NCBI GenBank assembly: GCA_948571325.1
Contig: CAOZKB010000005.1
Location: 3,187 to 26,443 of the forward strand
DNA from: an uncultured Candidatus Saccharibacteria bacterium
GTDB taxonomy: Bacteria > Patescibacteriota > Saccharimonadia > Saccharimonadales > Saccharimonadaceae
Direction of reading: 5' to 3'
DNA: 23,257 nt
Shown piece after piece: positions 1 to 6,502 of this stretch (within the stretch, counting starts at the first letter, position 1; each line of letters starts with the position of its first letter). The translations under genes and the position numbers were made by a program. The notes under the pieces are model-generated. The model was not told where the DNA came from and ran no database searches. It saw only the letters and a list, made by a program, of their open reading frames with translations.

Positions 1-56
1 CCCGAGACGAACCGTTCCAAGGATGGACGATACCCCCACGGACAAAGGAGAGAGGA
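1..56 (-). repeat. Clipped copy C of the surface-domain cassette
   Basis: These 56 bases are identical to 2068-2123, the 5' coding end of cassette A. On the minus strand they read PLSFVRGG followed by the first variable codons of the same domain. The rest of the cassette lies left of the window. Homology stops sharply at base 56, right after the AGGAGAGAGG border shared with cassette A; cassette B shares this border too. No start codon or ribosome binding site precedes the frame, so the copy cannot be expressed alone. Confidence 0.8.
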
Positions 57-110
57 TTTTGACCGATGTCGTAGAAAAGGCTGCGTATATTCGGAGAGAG
101 GGGGCTTTGC

Positions 111-139
111 TTGACAAAATTGATAATGTGTGCTAGTAT
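111..139 (+). promoter_or_regulatory. Sigma70-type promoter, GTGTGC family
   Basis: TTGACA (111-116) and TAGTAT (134-139) are separated by 17 bp, with an extended -10 TGC at 131-133. The ATGTGTGCTA block recurs in promoters at 13664 (+) and 19011 (-), and in weaker form at 2176. Transcription would start near 146 and enter the S18-like gene. Confidence 0.8.
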
Positions 140-151
140 TATGGTAGGCTC

Positions 152-229
152 ATGAAAATGTTGGGCTTGGTTGTTGATTTATTGCGGTCACGTACTTTAA
201 AAGAAACGAGGAAGGAGGGCACGGTATGA
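152..229 (+). CDS. Possible 25-aa leader peptide coupled to the S18-like gene
   Basis: A short frame (starts MKMLGLVVDLL) begins about 6 nt after the predicted transcription start. Its TGA overlaps the next ATG as ATGA at 226-229, the usual layout for translational coupling. A four-codon frame at 141-155 overlaps its start in the same way. It has no Shine-Dalgarno and would rely on near-leaderless initiation. It matches no family I know. The overlaps are visible in the sequence; expression is a guess. Confidence 0.25.
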   Translation: MKMLGLVVDLLRSRTLKETRKEGTV

Positions 230-387
230 AAGAATGGAAATTTGATTATCGGAAACCAGAGAAGCTGAAACGTTATCTTGATGACTTTGGCAGGATTAAG
301 CCGCGGTGGAAGACGGGGTTGTCGCCGAAAGAGTAGCATGAGATGACTCAGGCAGCGAAGCGAGCAAAGCATTTGGTACTGCTGTAG
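226..387 (+). pseudogene. Ribosomal protein bS18-like gene interrupted by an in-frame TAG
   Basis: AAGGAGGG at 212-219 precedes ATG 226. The frame encodes 36 residues (MKEWKFDYRKPEKL...) and stops at TAG 334-336. The same frame then continues as HEMTQAAKRAKHLVLL to a second TAG at 385-387. Both halves match bS18: DYK.pe.LK.YL...GRI.PR.kTGl..K, then Q/H..l..AiKRAr.L.LL. The amber codon falls where bS18 usually has Gln, one transition from CAG. bS18 is a small-subunit platform protein. At 53 sense codons this copy is shorter than usual and lacks the C-terminal tail. It could be a decayed duplicate, a truncated paralogue or a readthrough product. Other genes here (tlyA-like, leuS, the 529-aa gene) end in TAG, so general amber reassignment is unlikely. 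Confidence 0.7.
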
Positions 388-424
388 TTAATTATGATTT
401 TTCGTATGAGTAAGGAGGAGAACT

Positions 425-724
425 ATGTTGGATTTGAGAGAGAAATACTACGTAAGTGCGGGTGCGCATTTGAAGAGCGTGATTGAAAACTGGGCGAATG
501 AAAACACGATGAAGCTGGTTGGCGAAGACGTGGCTTTGCCAACTTGTGGCAGAGTGTATGAACTTGACGTGCAGTACAACGCTGATTTGGTTGTAAAGAT
601 GAAACTTTTGGGTTCTGGGCGAATGTATTTCATGAACGGAGAGAGGGTTATTGGCACTGTGAAGTATGATAGGGGGATGGACAATGTGAAAACTGTGATT
701 TATCCGATGATCAGGGATAGGTGA
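425..724 (+). CDS. Hypothetical 99-aa protein
   Basis: The start ATG is preceded by a strong AAGGAGGAG at 413-421. The product is a small soluble protein with no signal peptide or membrane helix: a helical N-terminal third (LREKYYVSAGAHLKSVIENW), then alternating hydrophobic and charged stretches suggestive of beta strands (VYELDVQYNADLVVKMKLL, ERVIGTVKYD). It has a single Cys near residue 41. I recognise no family. It lies 37 bp after the second stop of the S18-like gene and shares its promoter at 111. Two hairpins follow it, so the pair forms a closed transcription unit. Confidence 0.75.
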   Translation: MLDLREKYYVSAGAHLKSVIENWANENTMKLVGEDVALPTCGRVYELDVQYNADLVVKMKLLGSGRMYFMNGERVIGTVKYDRGMDNVKTVIYPMIRDR

Positions 725-747
725 TTTGTTTCTAAAAATTGAATTTG

Positions 748-772
748 AATGGCGGCTGTGATGGTCGCCATT
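748..772 (+). terminator. Hairpin downstream of the 99-aa gene
   Basis: AATGGCG (748-754) pairs perfectly with CGCCATT (766-772) across an 11-nt loop. Only GAAAATTT follows, so it is weak as an intrinsic terminator by itself. It sits 26 bp upstream of the better terminator at 798. Confidence 0.45.
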
Positions 773-797
773 GAAAATTTATGGAGGATTTGAATCG

Positions 798-827
798 AAG
801 TGCAGCTGTTGTTTGGCTGCATTTTTT
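798..827 (+). terminator. Intrinsic terminator fused to the next promoter
   Basis: TGCAGC (801-806) pairs with GCTGCA (816-821) and is followed by TTTTTT at 822-827. The loop and 3' arm overlap the -35 region of the methyltransferase promoter, and the T-tract abuts its extended -10 box. Termination of one unit and initiation of the next therefore share the same bases. Confidence 0.7.
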
Positions 828-837
828 ATGTTATGAT
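809..837 (+). promoter_or_regulatory. Promoter for a leaderless mRNA (methyltransferase)
   Basis: TTGTTT (809-814), a 17-bp spacer, an extended TGT and TATGAT (832-837). The expected start point falls at or next to ATG 844, implying a leaderless transcript. Confidence 0.65.
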
Positions 838-843
838 ATGAAT

Positions 844-1419
844 ATGGAAAGAAGTGATGCGGTGGTGGGGCGAGCGGAATTGAAATTGGCGGGGGCGGTG
901 AAGGCTTTTGGATTTGATTTTCGGGGGAAGACGGTGCTGGATATTGGCTCGTCGACGGGTGGTTTTACAGAATTGGCACTGCGGCGAGGGGCGAGAAAGG
1001 TGGTAGCAGTAGAGAAGGGAACGAAGCAGATGAAGGTGCCGCTGCGGTATGATCCGCGGATTGTATTGATGGAAAAGACGGATATTTTTACGGTAAAAGC
1101 AGAGGATATACTGAAAATTGAGGTAGTTCTGGCGGATGTGTCGTTTGTGAGCTTGAAAAAAGTTTTGCATTATGTAAAGAAAAATGTGGTAAGTGGGCAG
1201 GCAGATTGGCTGGTAATGTTGAAGCCGCAGTTTGAGGCGTTTCCGGATCAGTTGGTGAATGGCGTAGTGAAAAATGAGCGAATGCGACGGGAAATTGTGC
1301 AGAATTTTGAGGTGTGGCTGAGGCGGAACGGATTTGTGGTAGTGAAAAAGCGTGATAATGAATTGCGGGGAAAAGTAGGTGGGAATTTGGAACGGTTTTA
1401 TTGGTTGAAGACGCAGTAG
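844..1419 (+). CDS. TlyA/FtsJ-like rRNA 2'-O-methyltransferase lacking the S4 domain
   Basis: This 191-aa Rossmann-fold methyltransferase starts MERSDAVVGRAELKL. It shows the TlyA-family opening RAELKL, the SAM-binding LDIGSSTGGFTE (about residues 31-42), an acidic VVAVEKG strand end, LADVSFVSL and LKPQFEA. The family transfers methyl groups from SAM to ribose 2'-OH in rRNA. TlyA proteins usually carry an N-terminal S4 RNA-binding domain; here the protein begins directly at the catalytic domain, so substrate recognition must differ. I chose ATG 844 because the -10 box ends at 837 and the in-frame ATGs upstream lie inside the promoter or terminator. There is no Shine-Dalgarno, which fits leaderless expression. 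Confidence 0.88.
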   Translation: MERSDAVVGRAELKLAGAVKAFGFDFRGKTVLDIGSSTGGFTELALRRGARKVVAVEKGTKQMKVPLRYDPRIVLMEKTDIFTVKAEDILKIEVVLADVSFVSLKKVLHYVKKNVVSGQADWLVMLKPQFEAFPDQLVNGVVKNERMRREIVQNFEVWLRRNGFVVVKKRDNELRGKVGGNLERFYWLKTQ

Positions 1420-1433
1420 GAGGAAACGATAGT

Positions 1434-1493
1434 ATGAGCAATGAAAAGGCCCCGGCAGATAGTCGGGGCAAAGAATTGATAGAAGGATGCTAA
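1434..1493 (+). CDS. Possible 19-aa small protein after the methyltransferase
   Basis: AGGAGG lies at 1418-1423, overlapping the methyltransferase stop, and ATG 1434 is well spaced from it. The frame reads MSNEKAPADSRGKELIEGC and ends in TAA. The coding stretch contains the hairpin at 1449-1469. The strong ribosome binding site is the only support; it may be accidental. Confidence 0.25.
   Translation: MSNEKAPADSRGKELIEGC
1449..1469 (-). terminator. GC-rich hairpin, possible minus-strand terminator
   Basis: GCCCCG (1449-1454) pairs with CGGGGC (1464-1469). On the minus strand the hairpin is followed by CCTTTTCATT, so it could stop transcription running from the cassette-A side into the methyltransferase antisense. 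On the plus strand there is no T-run. Confidence 0.35.
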
Positions 1494-1916
1494 CCGATAG
1501 TTATTAAAACAAAGATTGTAATTGAATAACTGTTAATGTAAAATAGTGGGTTGCAATAAGAGAGCTGAACTCTGTGCTGGTGAGCTAGAATAAGTCACAG
1601 TAACAGTAGAAATGATGAAAATGCAGATTAAATGAAAAAGGTGTTAGATTTTTATGATCTAATGTCTTGGGGATTGGTAGAAGCCTCCTTCCATCTTGAT
1701 TTTAATGATGCCGCTAGCCGTTTTTATGTATTAATTGACATAGGGCGAATTAAGTTTTCCTTTCTGTAATTTTATTCGTATTGGCTAGTAGGATACGAAC
1801 ATTTATATTATAACGCGGAAAGTCGTGAAGGTCAAGGAAGATTAGAAGCGTAAAATTGAGGATAGTTTATGTGCGAGGTTGTTTAGTGCTTAGTTCATGT
1901 TTCTTACCCCCCCTCC
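1494..1916. other. Gene-free, A+T-rich stretch beside cassette A
   Basis: I see no convincing frame on either strand in these 423 bases. Visible structures are small: GTTAGAT/ATCTAAT around 1642-1662 and TTCGTAT/ATACGAA around 1775-1799. The right end is a C-rich run at 1906-1919 that abuts the cassette border. On the minus strand this is the region downstream of cassette A's stop codon. It has no counterpart of the large foldback found beside cassette B. Confidence 0.5.
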
Positions 1917-2122
1917 CCCTACAGTACTAGACAGCGGACGGAGAAAGCGTTGGCGCGGTTACCGTAATAGGAGGAGTAGACATTAGCGCTAGTAAAAGCT
2001 TGATCGTAGGCATACGAAGCAATAGGGTATGCAGTAGTAGCCCAATAGTAGCTACCGTTGCCTAGAGCCCGAGACGAACCGTTCCAAGGATGGACGATAC
2101 CCCCACGGACAAAGGAGAGAGG
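1917..2122 (-). repeat. Cassette A: promoterless 3' end of a lectin/FISUMP-like surface domain
   Basis: Read on the minus strand, these 206 bp encode 67 residues, from PLSFVRGG to AFSVRCLVL, then TAG (1921-1919). The middle carries YYWATTAYP and AYDQAF. The style (YW-[AS]-[ST]-TA...AY...F...V...FSVRC) is that of the C-terminal part of FISUMP and related C-type-lectin-like domains. There is no start codon, ribosome binding site or N-terminal half. The first 33 plus-strand bases (1917-1949) and last 23 (2100-2122) are identical to cassette B, while the 150-bp core between them is heavily diverged but equal in length. Most likely this is a silent donor or relic of a secreted surface-protein gene. 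The domain name comes from memory of the family. Confidence 0.8.
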
Positions 2123-2175
2123 ACGTTTAATGTTATGTGAGGATGGCAGTAATGTGATAAAATGTTGTTTTTTTA

Positions 2176-2204
2176 TTGACTTGTGTGATGAAGTGTGCTA
2201 TGAT
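2176..2204 (+). promoter_or_regulatory. Promoter of the 529-aa gene
   Basis: TTGACT (2176-2181), 17 bp, TGC extension, TATGAT (2199-2204). It shares the GTGTGCTA block with the promoters at 111 and 13664. The expected start near 2211 gives a leader of about 180 nt containing the tandem hairpins at 2278-2319. Confidence 0.75.
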
Positions 2205-2277
2205 GTAGGAGAAGCTGCTGAGGTAGACTCGGACGGCGTGGTTTTTGTTGGGTTATACTTAGCATAAACTGAATGTT

Positions 2278-2319
2278 TAGTTCGAGGTGCTCGAACTATT
2301 TTGCTATGAGTAGCAAAAT
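2278..2319 (+). promoter_or_regulatory. Overlapping tandem hairpins in the leader (possible attenuator)
   Basis: Hairpin 1 is TAGTTCGAG (2278-2286) with CTCGAACTA (2290-2298), followed by TTTT (2299-2302). Hairpin 2 is ATTTTGCT (2298-2305) with AGCAAAAT (2312-2319). The T-tract that would make hairpin 1 a terminator is the 5' arm of hairpin 2. A similar tandem, overlapping pair occurs at 14777-14820. This could be early termination, pausing or mRNA protection. Confidence 0.5.
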
Positions 2320-2392
2320 GGGACAAATTTAGGGCGGCTTAGTAAGAAACTATTTAACAATTTATTTCATTTGCAAAGAAGGAGGATGCACG

Positions 2393-3982
2393 ATGGCAAA
2401 GACAGGTATGGCAGGAAAAGAAAAAGAAGGCAAGGCGATTAGCGCACAAAATGCGCAAAATGCACAGCGCAGAACCGAAATAAAAGAGGCGAAGAAGAGC
2501 GCTGGCGTTGACGCGATGAAAGAAGCAATAGAAAAGGCTGGTGTATTAATGGATGAGGAAGACGACATTGGTCATTCTACGAAAGCTGCGATGCAAGAGC
2601 GCATACCTGCCCTTGAGGACATAAAGGTGACAAATGCGACTGATGAGGCAGAGAATACAGATAGTACAGAGGACGCAGAGGTTGAGCAGATTGAAGTAGC
2701 GGAGGATGAAACGATGAAAGAAGAAACTGTGAAAAGTGGTGAAGTGAAGGATGAGGCTGTAAAGAGTGAGACTATGAATGGCGAGACGGCAGAGATAAAA
2801 ACTGCGGAAAAAGAGCCTGTAACTGAAGAACGGAAGGAATATTGGCGGAGCTTGATGGGGTATTACGGAATTGAGCAAACAGTGTTTGCGAAAGTCTGGT
2901 TTGATGCTAGATGTAAGGGTATTCTGGCGGATCGGGATGAGCTTGATCAGGCGGAATATGCTGGAGTGCTTTTGGCACAGACGGAATATTTCTGGCAGCA
3001 CTATTGTAATTATAGCGTTGATTATGAGATTACTGGCGGTAAAAAAGGTAGTTGTATGTTGCTGACGCCGCAAGGCGGAGGGCTAGCAGAGAAGTATGAA
3101 TTTACGCTGGAAGATGTAGGTGAAATACACTCTGTGATAAATGATATGCTGGAGGGGTCCTTAGCATTATGCGAATGGATTCGCCACGACGTGATTGGTA
3201 GATCTAGAAGTTGGCGCATGGAATGTGGCATTGAAAGCGAGGCCGCGCCTTTTGCGGCTGGTAGTAGTTATCTATATTGGTACTTTGCTTTTAAGGATTT
3301 GCGAATGCGTGGCTACAGGGTGAATGAAGCACTCAACGAATTTGGTTTGATTGAAATTGAACTGCCGGACGCTTTGCGGAAATGGGATCGTGCGGAGCCA
3401 GTTTATTTGCCGGAGACAGAGTACGGTCTGCAGAAGCTGATGGAATGGTGCAACTTGCAGGAACAGAAGGCTGTTGACGAAGCTAATCTGATGGCGAGAG
3501 TGCAGATTTGTATGAAATTGGCGGCCGCCATGAATCTGGAGCATACTTATGGTGTGACGGGGGCGCGGTTTGAAAATTGTTACACTGATGAGTCGGGTAT
3601 CTTAAATCGTGAGTCATACGATTTATCGACGATGGACGGGTTGGAGAAGTTCGTTGCGTCTTTGGAAGGATTTACGGCAATGGCGGCAGCAGACGCTTTG
3701 CGGTATGAGCTTGCATCATTGCATTGGCAGTGCCTGAATTATGAAGAATTACTAAAACAGCAGGAAGCCGCGAGTAAGACATGGCGGAAGATGAATCTTG
3801 ATAGGGCGGAAGCACTTGGTAAAGATAAAAATTACATTACGCCGAAGGACGAACGTCAGATTATGGATGCGGCAAATGGGATGACATTGCAATTTTATAC
3901 AGCTGGCGGCATATTCAAGGAATATGGCACTGGCAAGGCGTATGAATTGGTAATGGATATTGTGAATGAATTGATGCGTTAG
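2393..3982 (+). CDS. Hypothetical 529-aa soluble protein with acidic repetitive N-terminus
   Basis: AAGGAGGATG at 2380-2389 precedes the ATG. The first 20 residues are Lys/Ala rich. Roughly residues 75-145 are a low-complexity acidic stretch with degenerate repeats of the E-T-x-K-x-E-x-V/A-K type. From about 150 onward the protein is a compact, Trp/Tyr-rich, mainly helical domain (EYWRSLMGYYGIEQTVFAKVW, YWQHY-like and LRKWDRAEPVY stretches). No signal peptide, membrane helix, Walker or zinc motif is visible. I do not recognise the family. It has its own promoter (2176) and a strong terminator (4018), so it is not part of the pil operon despite adjacency. Sharing a promoter class with the secreted-protein genes hints at co-regulation with surface functions. 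Confidence 0.85.
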   Translation: MAKTGMAGKEKEGKAISAQNAQNAQRRTEIKEAKKSAGVDAMKEAIEKAGVLMDEEDDIGHSTKAAMQERIPALEDIKVTNATDEAENTDSTEDAEVEQIEVAEDETMKEETVKSGEVKDEAVKSETMNGETAEIKTAEKEPVTEERKEYWRSLMGYYGIEQTVFAKVWFDARCKGILADRDELDQAEYAGVLLAQTEYFWQHYCNYSVDYEITGGKKGSCMLLTPQGGGLAEKYEFTLEDVGEIHSVINDMLEGSLALCEWIRHDVIGRSRSWRMECGIESEAAPFAAGSSYLYWYFAFKDLRMRGYRVNEALNEFGLIEIELPDALRKWDRAEPVYLPETEYGLQKLMEWCNLQEQKAVDEANLMARVQICMKLAAAMNLEHTYGVTGARFENCYTDESGILNRESYDLSTMDGLEKFVASLEGFTAMAAADALRYELASLHWQCLNYEELLKQQEAASKTWRKMNLDRAEALGKDKNYITPKDERQIMDAANGMTLQFYTAGGIFKEYGTGKAYELVMDIVNELMR

Positions 3983-4017
3983 AGTGTCATGGAGTTAAAT
4001 AGTGAGAAAGGAGGATG

Positions 4018-4052
4018 TCCCTGGACTGAAAGGTCCAGGGATTTTGTTTTTT
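4018..4052 (+). terminator. Strong intrinsic terminator after the 529-aa gene
   Basis: CCCTGGAC (4019-4026) and GTCCAGGG (4033-4040) form an 8-bp GC-rich stem with a 6-nt loop, followed by an 11-base tract, TTTTGTTTTTT. The pilM promoter begins 5 bp later. Confidence 0.92.
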
Positions 4053-4056
4053 AATG

Positions 4057-4085
4057 TTGATTTTTGGTATTACCATGAGTATAAT
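4057..4085 (+). promoter_or_regulatory. pil operon promoter (leaderless start)
   Basis: TTGATT (4057-4062), 17 bp, TATAAT (4080-4085). ATG 4092 lies 6 nt after the -10 box, at the expected transcription start, so pilM should be translated from a leaderless mRNA. Confidence 0.85.
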
Positions 4086-4091
4086 GGTAGT

Positions 4092-5138
4092 ATGAGCTTA
4101 ATCCATGGAGTGGGCGATTTCTTCGCATTAGATATTGGTACGACAGCAATTCGATTGATCCAACTGTCGGGTGATTCGCGGCACGGTTGGTCGTTGCAAA
4201 AATTTGCGTATGTGCCGATGCAGCGCAAAGATATTGAAGACAGTTCAGCGGCGGGGAAGCGACATTTAGGTGAAATTATTTTGGGGGCGATGAAACAGGC
4301 TGGTATTACGACGAAAAATATTGCAGTGGGGATGCCAGCGGGGAAGACTTTTACGACGGTAATTCGGGTAGAAAATCAGCCGGAAAAAGAATTAATTAAC
4401 AACGTAAAATATCAGCTGGATAAATATATTCCGATGCCAGTGGACGAAGCGACGGTAGATTTTACATCGCTAGGGGTGTGTCCGATTGATGCGACGAAGG
4501 TGGAGGTTTTGATTTCTTCGACGGCGGTGGATTTTGCAGAAGAGCGGATGGAGATGATTGAATCGTTTGGATTAAACGTGGTTGCGCAAGAGCCAGAATC
4601 GATTGCGATGGCGCGAGCTTTGATGCCGGTGGGGGCGAAAGATGCGCGACTGATTATTGATTTGGGGGAGCATTCGATGGATCTCGTGATGATGTATGAG
4701 GGCGCGCCAAGGTTGGTGCGTTCGGTGCCGGGCGGTTTTTCGGTATTTGTGAAGACGGTTTCTTCGGCTTTGAATGTGAAGGAGGATCAGGCGAGGCAGT
4801 TTATTTTGAAGTTTGGTTTGGCACAGGATAAGGTGGAGGGGCAGGTGTTTAAAGCACTTGATGGTGTGTTGCAAACGTTTACGTCGGAGTTGGGTAAATC
4901 GATTAGTTTCTTCCGGTCAGAGTATATGAATACTCCGGTGGGTGGGACGGTATTGTCAGGTTTTGCTGGGATGATTCCGTTTATTGCGGAGTATATTGAG
5001 GCGAAGACTAATATTCCAACAACGCAGGGTAATCCGTGGCAGTTAGTGAAGGTAACGCCAGAGCAGCAACAGGTTTTGGCGCCGGTGGCGAGTGAATTTG
5101 CAGTGGCAATTGGGCTAGCGGAAAGGAGTAATGACTAA
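4092..5138 (+). CDS. pilM: Type IV pilus assembly protein PilM (actin-like ATPase)
   Basis: This 348-aa protein opens MSLIHGVGDFFALDIGTTAI. DIGTT (14-18) is the actin/FtsA/PilM phosphate-binding signature, and LIIDLGEHSMDLVM mid-protein is the second phosphate loop. The family forms a cytoplasmic ring that binds the N-terminal tail of PilN and links the PilN/PilO complex to the pilus motor. Length is normal for PilM. I reject the upstream in-frame ATG at 4002 because it would translate through the terminator and promoter. The stop overlaps the next start as TAATG, implying translational coupling to pilN. Confidence 0.93.
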   Translation: MSLIHGVGDFFALDIGTTAIRLIQLSGDSRHGWSLQKFAYVPMQRKDIEDSSAAGKRHLGEIILGAMKQAGITTKNIAVGMPAGKTFTTVIRVENQPEKELINNVKYQLDKYIPMPVDEATVDFTSLGVCPIDATKVEVLISSTAVDFAEERMEMIESFGLNVVAQEPESIAMARALMPVGAKDARLIIDLGEHSMDLVMMYEGAPRLVRSVPGGFSVFVKTVSSALNVKEDQARQFILKFGLAQDKVEGQVFKALDGVLQTFTSELGKSISFFRSEYMNTPVGGTVLSGFAGMIPFIAEYIEAKTNIPTTQGNPWQLVKVTPEQQQVLAPVASEFAVAIGLAERSND

Positions 5139-6502
5139 TGAAAGATTGGTTAGAAAAAATTAAAGGACTCTTTGGTAAGAAAGACGAAGAAGAATTAATT
5201 ACAACGGTCAATACAAAGTATGAAGTCAATTTGGTGCCGGAAATTAAGTTGCAAATGATTAAGGCGCAAAAAATTCGGAATTTGGTGTTATTTGTGTGTA
5301 TTGTGGTATCGGCGGCGGCAATTGGCTCAGTCTTGGTGTTGTTTGGCATTAAAAGTGGGCAGGATATTGCGATGGCAAATCAGGATGGAAAACTAAAAGT
5401 ACTGTCGGAGAAAATGACTGGTTATAGTGAATTAGGGGATTTGGTGGCGATTCAAGGACAATTAACGGCGTTGTCAGATATTGCGGAGAATAAGAAAATT
5501 TTGTCGAGAGTTTTTGGGGCGCTTGATGTAATGTTGCCGGATGGGGAAGATGTAGTACAGCTGTCAGAACTACGAGTAAACTTGGAAGAAGGTATGCTAA
5601 ATATGGAGGGGCGGGCGGATGCGCGGATTGACCCGTTGATTGATTATCGGGTGCTAGAGTCGTTTAAAAAAGGTGCGGCTTTGACGAAGTATGATTATGG
5701 TCGTTATGTAGATGTAAACGGCGAGGAGATTCCGAGTTGGTGTATTGACGAAAGTGATGCAGATGGAAATGCGCTAAAAGAAGGTGAGAGCTATTACGCT
5801 TGGTGGGATTTGCGACGCGATGGTTGTGGAGCGATGAAGCAAGGCGCGAGTTCAGATGAAGTACTCGGAGCATCTGATGCAAATATGAAAACTGGTTTGC
5901 AGTATAGTGCTGACGCGGACGTAGAGACACAGGAACGTGAGTTAACACAGGAAGAGATTGATGCGCAACGGGGGAATGGTATGAATGCGGATGAAGCGAA
6001 GCAGAACACTGAGAATGTGGAGAATAGCGAAAATAATGGTGAGCCGGTAAAGGTTACGGAAGTGATGCGAGTGAAAGTTTGGCGAACGCCACAATACGAA
6101 AAATGGTATCAGGCAGGTAATATGACGATGGACGGGGCGATTTCGGGAATTGATCATTTCGAGAGTGCTTGTATTAAATATAGTGGCTCAAAGGTAGGTG
6201 AGGTGACGCGGTGGACTTCGGACAATGAGTGTATGTTAGTGCCAGAGGGTTTAACAGTGACAAGTTCGAGTAATGCGCGGGATGAGAGTAATAATTTGGT
6301 GTTAAAATTTACAGCAACAGTAGGGATTGAACCAGCATTTTTCCAATTCCAAAATAAACATATGATTGCAATTGGTCCGATGGGGCAGAATGTGACAGAT
6401 TCGTATGTGCAAATTGAGGGAATGTTTGCTCAAGAAGTGACAGAATGTGCAGCAAATGATTCAGATTGTCTATATAATGTTAAAAACTCAGGAGGCAACT
6501 AA
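5138..6502 (+). CDS. pilN: PilN-like pilus assembly protein with a long extracytoplasmic extension
   Basis: It overlaps the pilM stop by one base. Residues 1-45 are cytoplasmic and include YEVNLVPEIK, matching the INLLP-type PilM-binding tail of PilN. One membrane helix lies at about 47-72 (NLVLFVCIVVSAAAIGSVLV), followed by a coiled-coil-like segment. PilN is usually near 190-220 residues; this protein has 454. The extra C-terminal part is acidic, has several Cys and Trp residues and an Asn/Glu-rich linker, and would lie outside the membrane. The start of the protein and its place between pilM and pilO make the assignment firm; the role of the extension is unknown. Confidence 0.85.
   Translation: MKDWLEKIKGLFGKKDEEELITTVNTKYEVNLVPEIKLQMIKAQKIRNLVLFVCIVVSAAAIGSVLVLFGIKSGQDIAMANQDGKLKVLSEKMTGYSELGDLVAIQGQLTALSDIAENKKILSRVFGALDVMLPDGEDVVQLSELRVNLEEGMLNMEGRADARIDPLIDYRVLESFKKGAALTKYDYGRYVDVNGEEIPSWCIDESDADGNALKEGESYYAWWDLRRDGCGAMKQGASSDEVLGASDANMKTGLQYSADADVETQERELTQEEIDAQRGNGMNADEAKQNTENVENSENNGEPVKVTEVMRVKVWRTPQYEKWYQAGNMTMDGAISGIDHFESACIKYSGSKVGEVTRWTSDNECMLVPEGLTVTSSSNARDESNNLVLKFTATVGIEPAFFQFQNKHMIAIGPMGQNVTDSYVQIEGMFAQEVTECAANDSDCLYNVKNSGGN

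Noticed and set aside
226..336. Genome-wide reassignment of TAG to Gln
   Set aside because: Several intact genes here (tlyA-like, 529-aa gene, pilB, LOG, leuS) end at TAG exactly where their families should end.
781..843. Upstream start of the methyltransferase at 781
   Set aside because: The interval contains a terminator hairpin with T-tract and the -35/-10 boxes; the conserved sequence starts after 844.
1088..1471. 127-aa minus-strand frame opposite the methyltransferase
   Set aside because: Ser/Pro/His-rich antisense shadow of a well-supported gene.
2058..2267. 69-aa plus-strand frame overlapping cassette A
   Set aside because: Its first third is antisense of the conserved cassette border and it runs through the promoter at 2176; no ribosome binding site.
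2278..2303. tRNA T-arm because of the GTTCGA motif
   Set aside because: The motif is part of a 3-nt-loop hairpin; no acceptor stem, anticodon arm or CCA end fits. The same holds for GTTCGA near 14836.
2546..3073. 175-aa minus-strand frame inside the 529-aa gene
   Set aside because: Cys/Leu/Phe-rich translation typical of the antisense of an acidic coding sequence, with no promoter or ribosome binding site.
4002..4091. N-terminal extension of pilM from ATG 4002
   Set aside because: It would translate through a strong terminator and the promoter; the conserved protein begins at 4092, next to a perfect -10 box.
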